A stretch of DNA of 64,000 nt, taken from contig CATNEN010000034.1 of assembly GCA_950097015.1 (NCBI GenBank), forward strand, positions 6,342,501-6,406,500, given 5' to 3'. The notes under the pieces are model-generated. The model did not search any database, was not told the origin of the DNA, and saw only the letters and a program-made list of their open reading frames with translations. Made by a program: the position numbers and the translations under genes. The number at the start of each line of letters is the position of its first letter. The first letter of the stretch is position 1. Below are positions 42,501 through 52,707 of the stretch, in pieces. Source of the stretch: Macrostomum hystrix. Taxonomy: Eukaryota > Platyhelminthes > Macrostomidae.

Positions 42501-43535
42501 AGAATAGGGATCTATAAACTGGAATTCAGGAATGGGGATCTAAACTGGAGTTCAAGAATAGGGATCTATAAACTGGAATTCGAGAATAGGGATTTAAACT
42601 GGAATTCTAGAATAGGGATCTATAAACTGGAATTCAAGAATAGGGATCTATAAACTGGAATTCGAGAATAGGTATCTATAAACTGGAATTCAAGAATAGG
42701 GACATATAAACTGGAATTCGAGAATAGGGATCTATAAACTGGAATTCGAGAATAGGTATCTATAAACTGGAATTCGAGAATAGGGACATATAAACTGGAA
42801 TTCGAGAATAGGGATCTATAAACTGGAATTCAGGAATGGGGATCTAAACTGGAGTTCAAGAATAGGGATCTATAAACTGGAATTCGAGAATAGGGATTTA
42901 AACTGGAATTCTAGAATAGGGATCTATAAACTGGAATTCAAGAATAGGGATCTATAAACTGGAATTCGAGAATAGGGATTTAAACTGGAATTCTAGAATA
43001 GGGATCTATAAACTGGAATTCGAGAATAGGTATCTATAAACTGGAATTCAAGAATAGGGATCTATAAACTGGAATTCGAGAATAGGGATCTATAAACTGG
43101 AATTCAAGAATAGGGATCTATAAACTGGAATTCAAGAATAGGTATCTATAAACTGGAATTCAAGAATAGGGATCTATAAACTGGAATTCGAGAATAGGGA
43201 TCTATAAACTGGAATTCAAGAATAGGGGTCTATAAACTGGAATTCAAGAATAGGGATCTATAAACTGGAATTCGAGAATAGGGATCTATAAACTGGAATT
43301 CAAGAATAGGTATCTATAAACTGGAATTCAAGAATAGGGATCTATAAACTGGAATTCGAGAATAGGGATCTATAAACTGGAATTCAAGAATAGGGATCTA
43401 TAAACTGGAATTCGAGAATAGGGGTCTATAAACTGGAATTCAAGAATAGGGATCTATAAACTGGAATTCGAGAATAGGGGTCTATAAACTGGAATTCAAG
43501 AATAGGGGTCTATAAACTGGAATTCAAGAATATGG
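39505..43535. repeat. 4-kb minisatellite with 26- and 28-bp units
   Basis: About 150 copies of two alternating unit types: a 26-bp form with GGATTTAAACTGGAATTC and a 28-bp form with GATCTATAAACTGGAATTC, both followed by RAGAATA. Almost every unit contains an EcoRI site GAATTC. The 5' part is rich in 26-bp units and the 3' part (after about 41.95 kb) in 28-bp units. It is intergenic between the RRM gene and the peptide precursor, with no coding frame of note. Confidence 0.97.
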
Positions 43536-43777
43536 ATCATTTATAATATTATGCGCCAATTCAAATTAAATTAATTTAACACAGCAAACTAGGAGATTGT
43601 TAGTTTTACAATTGCGACTCGCTGTCCAATTTGGACTTACTATTGGCGAAGAGTATATTTTAAGTCAACCATATGTTTCAAAAAGATTTCGGTTGACTTT
43701 CAGGGTGGATGCTGTCTCCTGTAAAAGGACTGGCTACTCAAACGCTTAACCGAGAGAAGGCCTAAATCATGTTTGCC
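43536..43777. other. Spacer before the peptide precursor
   Basis: Short AT-rich segment between the giant array and the polyadenylation signal of the peptide precursor. I see no feature in it. Confidence 0.3.
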
Positions 43778-43783
43778 TTTATT
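43778..43783 (-). terminator. Polyadenylation signal of the peptide precursor
   Basis: TTTATT on the plus strand, AATAAA on the minus strand, about 110 bp past the stop codon at 43892. Confidence 0.65.
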
Positions 43784-43891
43784 TTGTACTTATGGCAAAT
43801 TCATATGCACTGTGACTAGGCGTCTTCGACACAGTCGGTACAACACAGGCTGCTCAGTAACGCTTGCCATGCATTTAGTTCTACTGCCATT

Positions 43892-44779
43892 TTAGTAGTA
43901 GCCTCTCTTGCTAGCGGAGTCTTTGTAGTTCCACATGCCAGGCCAGTAGTAGCCTCTCTTGCTAGCGGAGTCTTTGTAGTTCCATATGCCAGGCCAGTAG
44001 TAGCCTCTCTTGCTAGCGGAGTGTTTGAAGTTCCACATGCCACGCCAGTAGTAGCCTCTCTTGCTAGCGGAGTGTTTGTAGTTCCACATGCCAGGCCAAT
44101 AGTAGCTTCTCTTGCTAGCGGAGTCTTTGTAGTTCCACATTCCAGGCCAGTTGTAGCCTCTCTTGTCAGCTTTGTAGTTCCACATGCCAGGCCAGTAGTA
44201 GCCTCTCTTGCTAGCGGAGTGTTCGAAGTTCCACATGCCAGGCCAATAGTAGCCCCTCTTGCCAGCGGAGTCTTTGTAGTTCCATATGCCAGGCCAGTAG
44301 TAGCCTCTCTTGCTAGCGGAGTCTTTGTAGTTCCACATGCCAGGCCAGTAGTAGCCTCTCTTGCTAGCGGAGTGTTTGAAGTTCCACATTCCAGGCCAGT
44401 AGTAGCCTCTCTTGTCAGCTTTGTAGTTCCACATGCCAGGCCAGTAGTAGCCTCTCTTGCTAGCGGAGTGTTCGAAGTTCCACGTGCCAGGCCAGTAGTA
44501 GCCTCTCTTGCTAGCGGAGTCTTTGTAGTTCCACATGCCAGGCCAATAGTAGCCTCTCTTGCTAGCGGAGTGTTTGTAGTTCCACATGCCAGGCCAATAG
44601 TAGCCTCTCTTGTCAGTACTAAAAGTCTCTTCATTGCCATCTACATGTTCCACTGCAGCTAAGATCAGCAAAGTTGAGAAGAGAGCCAAGCAATGCGGTA
44701 AGCTGGAACGGATGTTGGCTGAGATAAAGTTTTGAAATGAGGTTGCCTTTGCACAACTGCGCTCGAAATCGATTGCCAT
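43892..44779 (-). CDS. Secreted multi-copy GYYWPGMWN peptide precursor (neuropeptide-like)
   Basis: A single-exon 295-residue precursor. The N-terminus has a hydrophobic core CLALFSTLLILAAV (about residues 30-43) followed by EHVDGNE, fitting a signal peptide with a long n-region. After FSTDKR come 14 complete tandem units, each opened by a Lys-Arg dibasic site, for example KR-GYYWPGMWNYKDSAS. Twelve units are 17 residues including KR. Two are 15 residues and end in KAD. Substitutions are few (M/T/I, Y/F, KH/KD/EH). A fifteenth unit stops after GYY where TGG-CCT has become TAA. Cleavage at KR would release about 14 Trp/Tyr-rich 13-15-mers. No Gly precedes the basic sites, so they would not be amidated. 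The layout is that of a prohormone-convertase substrate. I do not recognise the peptide family. A Trp-rich secreted adhesive or defence peptide is the alternative. Confidence 0.85.
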   Translation of the reverse strand: MAIDFERSCAKATSFQNFISANIRSSLPHCLALFSTLLILAAVEHVDGNEETFSTDKRGYYWPGMWNYKHSASKRGYYWPGMWNYKDSASKRGYYWPGTWNFEHSASKRGYYWPGMWNYKADKRGYYWPGMWNFKHSASKRGYYWPGMWNYKDSASKRGYYWPGIWNYKDSAGKRGYYWPGMWNFEHSASKRGYYWPGMWNYKADKRGYNWPGMWNYKDSASKRSYYWPGMWNYKHSASKRGYYWRGMWNFKHSASKRGYYWPGIWNYKDSASKRGYYWPGMWNYKDSASKRGYY

Positions 44780-46250
44780 CCTAACTACGCTCGTGCTACC
44801 AGGTCGCTCATAAGAAACGATTCTGCCTATTAAACTTCTTAAAGAAATGGCAGTCCATTGCTTGACAGTTTGACGCGGTCGATAGAATTATTGATTGCCT
44901 TCGCTGATGGGGTCCCGACTCTACATATAGTGTTCCTGAATACAGCAGTCTCCACCTAAGGTTCACCTGGGGTATCACCTTTCCCTGAAAACACAGCTGT
45001 CAGTTTACACTGGGCCCTACCTGATAAGGACATTGCACAATGTTAAGTATGAAAAGTATGAAATGGTTAAGGTTACAAGAAACTTGCCTTCTCAGTCGCA
45101 GCATTTCCAATACTGAGCAGTTTGGAAAGACTGATCAGCTAGACTCGTCAAAGTTTATTGCTTCTTGTCGAACTGTTCGTAGACCGAATTTGAGCAGTCT
45201 CTTGAAACGACTTAAGCAGAATTTATACATATCATGGGAGGCATGTAGATGCGGCATCTTTCGGCTCCCGTATGCAGTCTCTGCCGTGAGACTCGCTAAA
45301 GGCTGCGGCCAATCAGAAATCGTCGTCATTGACAGTCTAATTGATTGGTGCGTGGATGGTCTCAGAGTGCTTCGAGTCGGAAATGGCTGCCTGCAAACCA
45401 GACACTAGATCTAAGTTCCCTGAGCTCGATTCCGCAGCGAGGCCACATTAATTTGGGGCCGCATGTACATAGCCTGTGTGAGTCTGTGCTCAGGAGTCAG
45501 CGGAAAGGGGCGGAATTGCCTCTCACTCGCTACGGGTCTGCTGTCATAGATTGATGTGCCAGTGCATACAGCCCTTCTACAATAGAGTTTCGAACCCACG
45601 ACCTATGAGTTGCGATGGTCTCAAGGTCTTGATTTTTCAAATCTTCAGAATTTCTGGCTGCTAAACAAGCGACAGAATAATTGCGTGCTCACTGGCTAGG
45701 CCAGCATTGTTAGGCATAGATGACATGATGCTGAAATTGAGCATCGCCTGTGCAAGCTGATTCCTAGTTAGACAGCTCTTACAACCCTTTGAGCAGTGGG
45801 CAGCGCATTATACTCGTACTATCGACAATATATTCTCTTTTTGTGCCCTACAAAGTTGTCACAATTATTATCCCATTAGGCTAAAAATGCAGCAAAGGTT
45901 TGCACACGTGCATCTAAACACAAGAGACAGAAAAAGTTGGAATGTTTTACAGTTTAAAGGGAGAAATTTAGTTTGAAGAATCTAGATTTATGATAAGATT
46001 CTGGATCGTAATTACGAGTACAAGTTAAGGAAGTCAATGACAAACATCTGACATGCCTGTCCGCTAGGATGTGCGATGCAGGGGGCAAATATTTCAAGGC
46101 GTCATGTTTTTGTGACACGTGCAATGTGTTAAAAACATGCCCTACCCCAAGTACCCACCCCAAGGGGACTTAACTCCTCGATATGTGAATTGTACACAAT
46201 TTAGAATCTTGTCTAAAACATGTCTTCAGCATCAACAATAATCTCTTGGG
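44780..46250. other. Upstream region of the peptide precursor
   Basis: Unique sequence containing the likely promoter of the minus-strand precursor. A weak TATA-like CACTATATG (minus) lies near 44925, and no canonical TATAAA is near the ATG. An open stretch at 45040-45408 shows no domain. A truncated SINE and a tRNA-like fragment occupy 45410-45640. Confidence 0.35.
45410..45585 (+). mobile_element. Truncated tRNA-derived SINE
   Basis: Keeps the B-box region CCCTGAGCTCGATTCC, GCGAGGCCACATTAATTTGG and the distal GGAGTCAGCGGAAAGGG block. The A box is replaced by unrelated sequence and part of the middle is deleted. Just after it, 45590-45640 on the minus strand has another tRNA-like piece (GGTCGTGGGTTCGAAACTC). 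Confidence 0.7.
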
Positions 46251-48098
46251 CGGATGGATATAGGCTAATCAACTACAATAGGCTAACCACCTACAACAGG
46301 CTAACCACCTACAACAGGCTAATCACCTACAACAGGCTAATCAACTACAAAAGGCTAACCACCAACAACAGGCTAATCACCTACAACAGGCTAACCACCT
46401 ACAACAGGCTAATCAACTACAATAGGCTAACCACCTACAACAGGCTAACCACCTACAACAGGCTAACCACCTACAACAGGCTAATCACCTACAACAGGCT
46501 AATCAACTACAAAAGGCTAACCACCAACAACAGGCTAATCAACTACAATAGGCTAACCACCTACAACAGGCTAATCAACTACAATAGGCTAACCACCTAC
46601 AACAGGCTAACCACCTACAACAGGCTAATCAACTACAACAGGCTAACCACCTACAACAGGCTAATCAACTACAACAGGCTAACCACCTACAACAGGCTAA
46701 TCAACTACAATAGGCTAACCACCTACAACAGGCTAACCACCTACAACAGGCTAATCAACTACAACAGGCTAACCACCTACAACAGGCTAATCAACTACAA
46801 TAGGCTAACCACCTACAACAGGCTAATCAACTACAATAGGCTAACCACCTACAACAGGCTAACCACCTACAACAGGCTAATCAACTACAATAGGCTAACC
46901 ACCTACAACAGGCTAATCAACTACAATAGGCTAACCACCTACAACAGGCTAATCAACTACAATAGGCTAACCACCTACAACAGGCTAACCACCTACAACA
47001 GGCTAATCAACTACAATAGGCTAACCACCTACAACAGGCTAATCAACTACAATAGGCTAACCACCTACAACAGGCTAACCACCTACAACAGGCTAATCAA
47101 CTACAATAGGCTAACCACCTACAACAGGCTAATCAACTACAATAGGCTAACCACCTACAACAGGCTAACCACCTACAACAGGCTAATCAACTACAATAGG
47201 CTAACCACCTACAACAGGCTAATCACCTACAACAGGCTAACCACCTACAACAGGCTAATCAACTACAATAGGCTAACCACCTACAACAGGCTAACCACCT
47301 ACAACAGGCTAATCAACTACAATAGGCTAACCACCTACAACAGGCTAACCACCTACAACAGGCTAATCAACTACAATAGGCTAACCACCTACAACAGGCT
47401 AATCACCTACAACAGGCTAATCACCTACAACAGGCTAGTCACCTACAACAGTCTAATCACCTACAACAGGCTAACCACCTACAACAGGCTAATCACCTAC
47501 AACAGGCTAATCACCTACAACAGGCTAACCACCTACAACAGGCTAACCACCTACAACAGGCTAATCAACTACAATAGGCTAACCACCTACAACAGGCTAA
47601 TCACCTACAACAGGCTAATCACCTACAACAGGCTAATCACCTACAACAGGCTAGTCACCTACAACAGGCTAACCACCTACAACAGGCTAATCACCTACAA
47701 CAGGCTAATCACCTACAACAGGCTAACCACCTACAACAGGCTAACCACCTACAACAGGCTAATCACCTACAACAGGCTAACCACCTACAACAGGCTAATC
47801 ACCTACAACAGGCTAATCACCTACAACAGGCTAACCACCTACAACAGGCTAACCACCTACAACAGGCTAATCACCTACAACAGGCTAACCACCTACAACA
47901 GGCTAACCACCTACAACAGGCTAATCACCTACAACAGGCTAATCACCTACAACAGGCTAACCACCTACAACAGGCTAATCAACTACAACAGGCTAACCAC
48001 CTACAACAGGCTAACCACCTACAACAGGCTAATCACCTACAACAGGCTAATCACCTACAACAGGCTAACCACCTACAACAGGCTAATCAACTACAATA

Positions 48099-48432
48099 GG
48101 GGGGTCGGTGGCAGAGCGGTTAACACGTTTGCCTCTCGGACCACGGTCCTTATGTTCGATTCCACGGCGAGGCCACATTTATTTGGGGGCTTGTCGTGCA
48201 ATTTACGCCCTTAAGGGCCAACCTCCAAGGCACAGTGAAATGTACACTGCCTGACGATGAGAAAGTCAGGGCAGATGTACACACCTGTGTGAGTGTATGC
48301 CTGCGTACAGTATCTGTGTGCGTGTGTGCTCTGGACTCAGCCAAATGGGCAGAATTGCCTCCTCGCTGGCTGGGGGTCTAGTGTCACCAAATGTTGTGCC
48401 ATTGCCCGCAGCCCTCCTGCAATTATTAAATA
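48099..48432 (+). mobile_element. tRNA-derived SINE in the satellite, copy 1
   Basis: Full-length member, about 334 bp. A box TGGCAGAGCGG is at 48109-48119 and B box GTTCGATTCC at 48154-48163. The 3' end is CTCCTGCAATTATTAAATA. Satellite units flank it directly on both sides. Confidence 0.92.
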
Positions 48433-49741
48433 TTCACCTACAACAGGCTAACCACCTACAACAGGCTAACCACCTACAACAGGCTAATCAACTACAATAG
48501 GCTAACCACCTACAACAGGCTAATCACCTACAACAGGCTAATCACCTACAACAGGCTAATCACCTACAACAGGCTAGTCACCTACAACAGGCTAACCACC
48601 TACAACAGGCTAATCACCTACAACAGGCTAATCACCTACAACAGGCTAACCACCTACAACAGGCTAACCACCTACAACAGGCTAATCACCTACAACAGGC
48701 TAACCACCTACAACAGGCTAATCACCTACAACAGGCTAACCACCTACAACAGGCTAACCACCTACAACAGGCTAACCACCTACAACAGGCTAATCACCTA
48801 CAACAGGCTAACCACCTACAACAGGCTAATCACCTACAACAGGCTAATCACCTACAACAGGCTAACCACCTACAACAGGCTAATCAACTACAATAGGCTA
48901 ACCACCTACAACAGGCTAATCACCTACAACAGGCTAATCACCTACAACAGGCTAATCAACTACAATAGGCTAACCACCTACAACAGGCTAACCACCTACA
49001 ACAGGCTAATCAACTACAATAGGCTAACCACCTACAACAGGCTAATCACCTACAACAGGCTAATCACCTACAACAGGCTAGTCACCTACAACAGTCTAAT
49101 CACCTACAACAGGCTAACCACCTACAACAGGCTAATCACCTACAACAGGCTAATCACCTACAACAGGCTAACCACCTACAACAGGCTAACCACCTACAAC
49201 AGGCTAATCAACTACAATAGGCTAACCACCTACAACAGGCTAATCACCTACAACAGGCTAATCACCTACAACAGGCTAATCACCTACAACAGGCTAGTCA
49301 CCTACAACAGGCTAACCACCTACAACAGGCTAATCACCTACAACAGGCTAATCACCTACAACAGGCTAACCACCTACAACAGGCTAACCACCTACAACAG
49401 GCTAATCACCTACAACAGGCTAACCACCTACAACAGGCTAATCACCTACAACAGGCTAATCACCTACAACAGGCTAACCACCTACAACAGGCTAACCACC
49501 TACAACAGGCTAATCACCTACAACAGGCTAACCACCTACAACAGGCTAACCACCTACAACAGGCTAATCACCTACAACAGGCTAATCACCTACAACAGGC
49601 TAACCACCTACAACAGGCTAATCAACTACAACAGGCTAACCACCTACAACAGGCTAACCACCTACAACAGGCTAATCACCTACAACAGGCTAATCACCTA
49701 CAACAGGCTAACCACCTACAACAGGCTAATCAACTACAATA

Positions 49742-50075
49742 GGGGGGTCGGTGGCAGAGCGGTTAACACGTTTGCCTCTCGGACCACGGTCCTTATGTTC
49801 GATTCCACGGCGAGGCCACATTTATTTGGGGGCTTGTCGTGCAATTTACGCCCTTAAGGGCCAACCTCCAAGGCACAGTGAAATGTACACTGCCTGACGA
49901 TGAGAAAGTCAGGGCAGATGTACACACCTGTGTGAGTGTATGCCTGCGTACAGTATCTGTGTGCGTGTGTGCTCTGGACTCAGCCAAATGGGCAGAATTG
50001 CCTCCTCGCTGGCTGGGGGTCTAGTGTCACCAAATGTTGTGCCATTGCCCGCAGCCCTCCTGCAATTATTAAATA
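49742..50075 (+). mobile_element. tRNA-derived SINE in the satellite, copy 2
   Basis: Appears identical to copy 1 at every base I compared, offset by 1,643 bp, with the same flanking satellite variants on both sides. This indicates segmental amplification and not a second insertion. Confidence 0.92.
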
Positions 50076-50990
50076 TTCACCTACAACAGGCTAACCACCT
50101 ACAACAGGCTAACCACCTACAACAGGCTAATCAACTACAATAGGCTAACCACCTACAACAGGCTAATCACCTACAACAGGCTAATCACCTACAACAGGCT
50201 AATCACCTACAACAGGCTAGTCACCTACAACAGGCTAACCACCTACAACAGGCTAATCACCTACAACAGGCTAATCACCTACAACAGGCTAACCACCTAC
50301 AACAGGCTAACCACCTACAACAGGCTAATCACCTACAACAGGCTAACCACCTACAACAGGCTAATCACCTACAACAGGCTAATCACCTACAACAGGCTAA
50401 CCACCTACAACAGGCTAATCACCTACAACAGGCTAATCACCTACAACAGGCTAATCCACCTACAACAGGCTAATCACCTACAACAGGCTAATCACCTACA
50501 ACAGGCTAACCACCTACAACAGGCTAACCACCTACAACAGTCTAATCACCTACAACAGGCTAACCACCTACAACAGGCTAATCACCTACAACAGGCTAAT
50601 CACCTACAACAGGCTAACCACCTACAACAGGCTAACCACCTACAACAGGCTAATCACCTACAACAGGCTAACCACCTACAACAGGCTAATCACCTACAAC
50701 AGGCTAATCACCTACAACAGGCTAACCACCTACAACAGGCTAACCACCTACAACAGGCTAATCACCTACAACAGGCTAATCCACCTACAACAGGCTAACC
50801 ACCTACAACAGGCTAATCACCTACAACAGGCTAATCACCTACAACAGGCTAACCACCTACAACAGGCTAGTCACCTACAACAGGCTAATCACCTACAACA
50901 GGCTAATCACCTACAACAGGCTAATCACCTACAACAGGCTAATCACCTACAACAGGCTAACCACCTACAACAGGCTAATCAACTACAATA

Positions 50991-51324
50991 GGGGGGTCGG
51001 TGGCAGAGCGGTTAACACGTTTGCCTCTCGGACCACGGTCCTTATGTTCGATTCCACGGCGAGGCCACATTTATTTGGGGGCTTGTCGTGCAATTTACGC
51101 CCTTAAGGGCCAACCTCCAAGGCACAGTGAAATGTACACTGCCTGACGATGAGAAAGTCAGGGCAGATGTACACACCTGTGTGAGTGTATGCCTGCGTAC
51201 AGTATCTGTGTGCGTGTGTGCTCTGGACTCAGCCAAATGGGCAGAATTGCCTCCTCGCTGGCTGGGGGTCTAGTGTCACCAAATGTTGTGCCACTGCCCG
51301 CAGCCCTCCTGCAATTATTAAATA
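50991..51324 (+). mobile_element. tRNA-derived SINE in the satellite, copy 3
   Basis: Offset 1,249 bp from copy 2 and nearly identical (GCCACTGCCC instead of GCCATTGCCC near 51291). It marks the 3' edge of the satellite, after which only a few degenerate units remain. Confidence 0.92.
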
Positions 51325-51345
51325 TTCACCTACAATAGGCTAACC

Positions 51346-52700
51346 ATCTACAATCCCCAGCCAGGCTTATCACCTACAAACCAGGTAGATTTAAGTCTTC
51401 CAAGTTCCCATATCCCTGAGGAGGAACCTTCCCAGATCTTCAGGCACATATACTTTATATACAGGACATTAAATGAGGTCACCCGTCACCGACCATCGCT
51501 TGTCTGTCATGAGTGTTTGCCACTGTCTGAATAAAATCAAAAGACACGGGTCTCTTTAGAAGATCTTATCAGTATGATTCGCTTGAGTCATTTCAACACC
51601 GAACTTATCAGATGAAGCCAACCATACTATTAGAGTACTCAAGCACCGTCTCAAGGTCCGAAAAATAAAAATTCATAGAACGACATCTTGCTGCCAATTT
51701 TGCACTGAAAAATACTTTCAGGATGGCTCCTGGCTTATGAAGAGCGAATGGTTTTCTTCGCTTCCTGATACGAAATTGTTTGTCTATTTTCTTAAATAGA
51801 CTACTCTTGAGTAGTATAAACTGAGTTTAAAGTGCTACTCTCTGCTATCTTAAGATTTATAGTAATAATATCTCTTATTAAAATTTGGTCAAGAAAAAGT
51901 TCATATGACAGAAAAATAAATATCGGCGAGGGACAACAGATAAAATATTCCAAAGTTTATTCTGCCTGTTGAAATTCAATAATTACAGATTACTTACAAG
52001 AAAATGCCTCTAAAGCAGGTTAAGATAAAAATACAACACTATGAAAGAGAATGACAGATATGAATTTGATTTCATGACAAAATCAAATCAAATCAAATAT
52101 ACGAAAATTCAGACTAGAGATGGCGGAAGTGAAGTTGAAAACAAGCAGAATCAAGCTTTGATCTGTCGGATTTGAATGTACTTTTTGTTAGTGGGCCAAT
52201 TTGTGTGTATGTGTGCGTGCGTGTGCATTTCAATGTGTCCTGAATTTAATAATGCGAGTTTAAATATAAGGAGACACTAAGTGGAAAGGACTAGATAAAA
52301 ATTTATATTTTTAAAGCTGACAGGCTAAAACTAAAAAATTAAGAAGTAAACCTCCTGGTTCCTTTTGTAGCTGGGAATACGCGCCATAAAGCACTAACCA
52401 GAAATGATAAATATTGAGTCATTAATTACAGAGAAAAACATTCAATACCGGAATATACAACTTTTGAAAGCTATGCCCTAGAGACACAGTAATCTATAGC
52501 AGCCGCTTCATCCAGCCAGGTTCGCTATAGTCTGCTTTGCTTGCTTGACAAAGCTGTGACGGCTATAGCTGCATGCAGTCAAAAAAGAACAAAAAACAAG
52601 AGCAAAACGGATGAAAGCAATGAGTGAACTTTTCAGTTACATTTTCACGACAACAAGAGAACAAGACGGGAGACGGAGTAGCAAGTTCTGCTTCGATCTT
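51346..52700. other. 3' flank of the GRDP-like gene
   Basis: AT-rich unique sequence after the stop of the minus-strand GRDP-like gene. TTTATT at about 51956 (AATAAA on the minus strand) is a distant possible polyadenylation signal. No other gene is seen. Confidence 0.4.
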
Positions 52701-52707
52701 CAGCTGA

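Larger units (their letters stand above)
46255..51345. repeat. 18-bp satellite with higher-order structure
   Basis: More than 230 copies of the 18-bp unit CTACAACAGGCTAACCAC in three segments (46255-48098, 48433-49741, 50076-50990), plus a short tail. Variants (AATCAC, AATCAA, AATAGG, AGTCAC) recur in the same order about 1,643 bp apart, for example the rare CAACAGTCTAATC at 47.45 and 49.09 kb. Blocks including a SINE were therefore duplicated as units. The unit length keeps one frame open for 664 codons; I treat this as a by-product. Confidence 0.97.

Noticed and set aside
44021-44662. Plus-strand and second minus-strand frames over the peptide precursor
   Set aside because: They are shadows of a 51-bp coding repeat. 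Only the minus frame 43892-44779 has a signal peptide and regular dibasic sites.
45040-45408. 122-codon open frame
   Set aside because: No domain and no codon-use signal, and it runs toward a SINE fragment.
48109-48163. Functional tRNA gene
   Set aside because: A and B boxes are present, but the rest does not fold as a tRNA and continues into the SINE body.
46220-48214. 664-codon open frame of NRLTTY/NRLINY repeats
   Set aside because: It follows entirely from an 18-bp (six-codon) satellite unit. It continues into the SINE and lacks a signal, domain or flanking gene structure.
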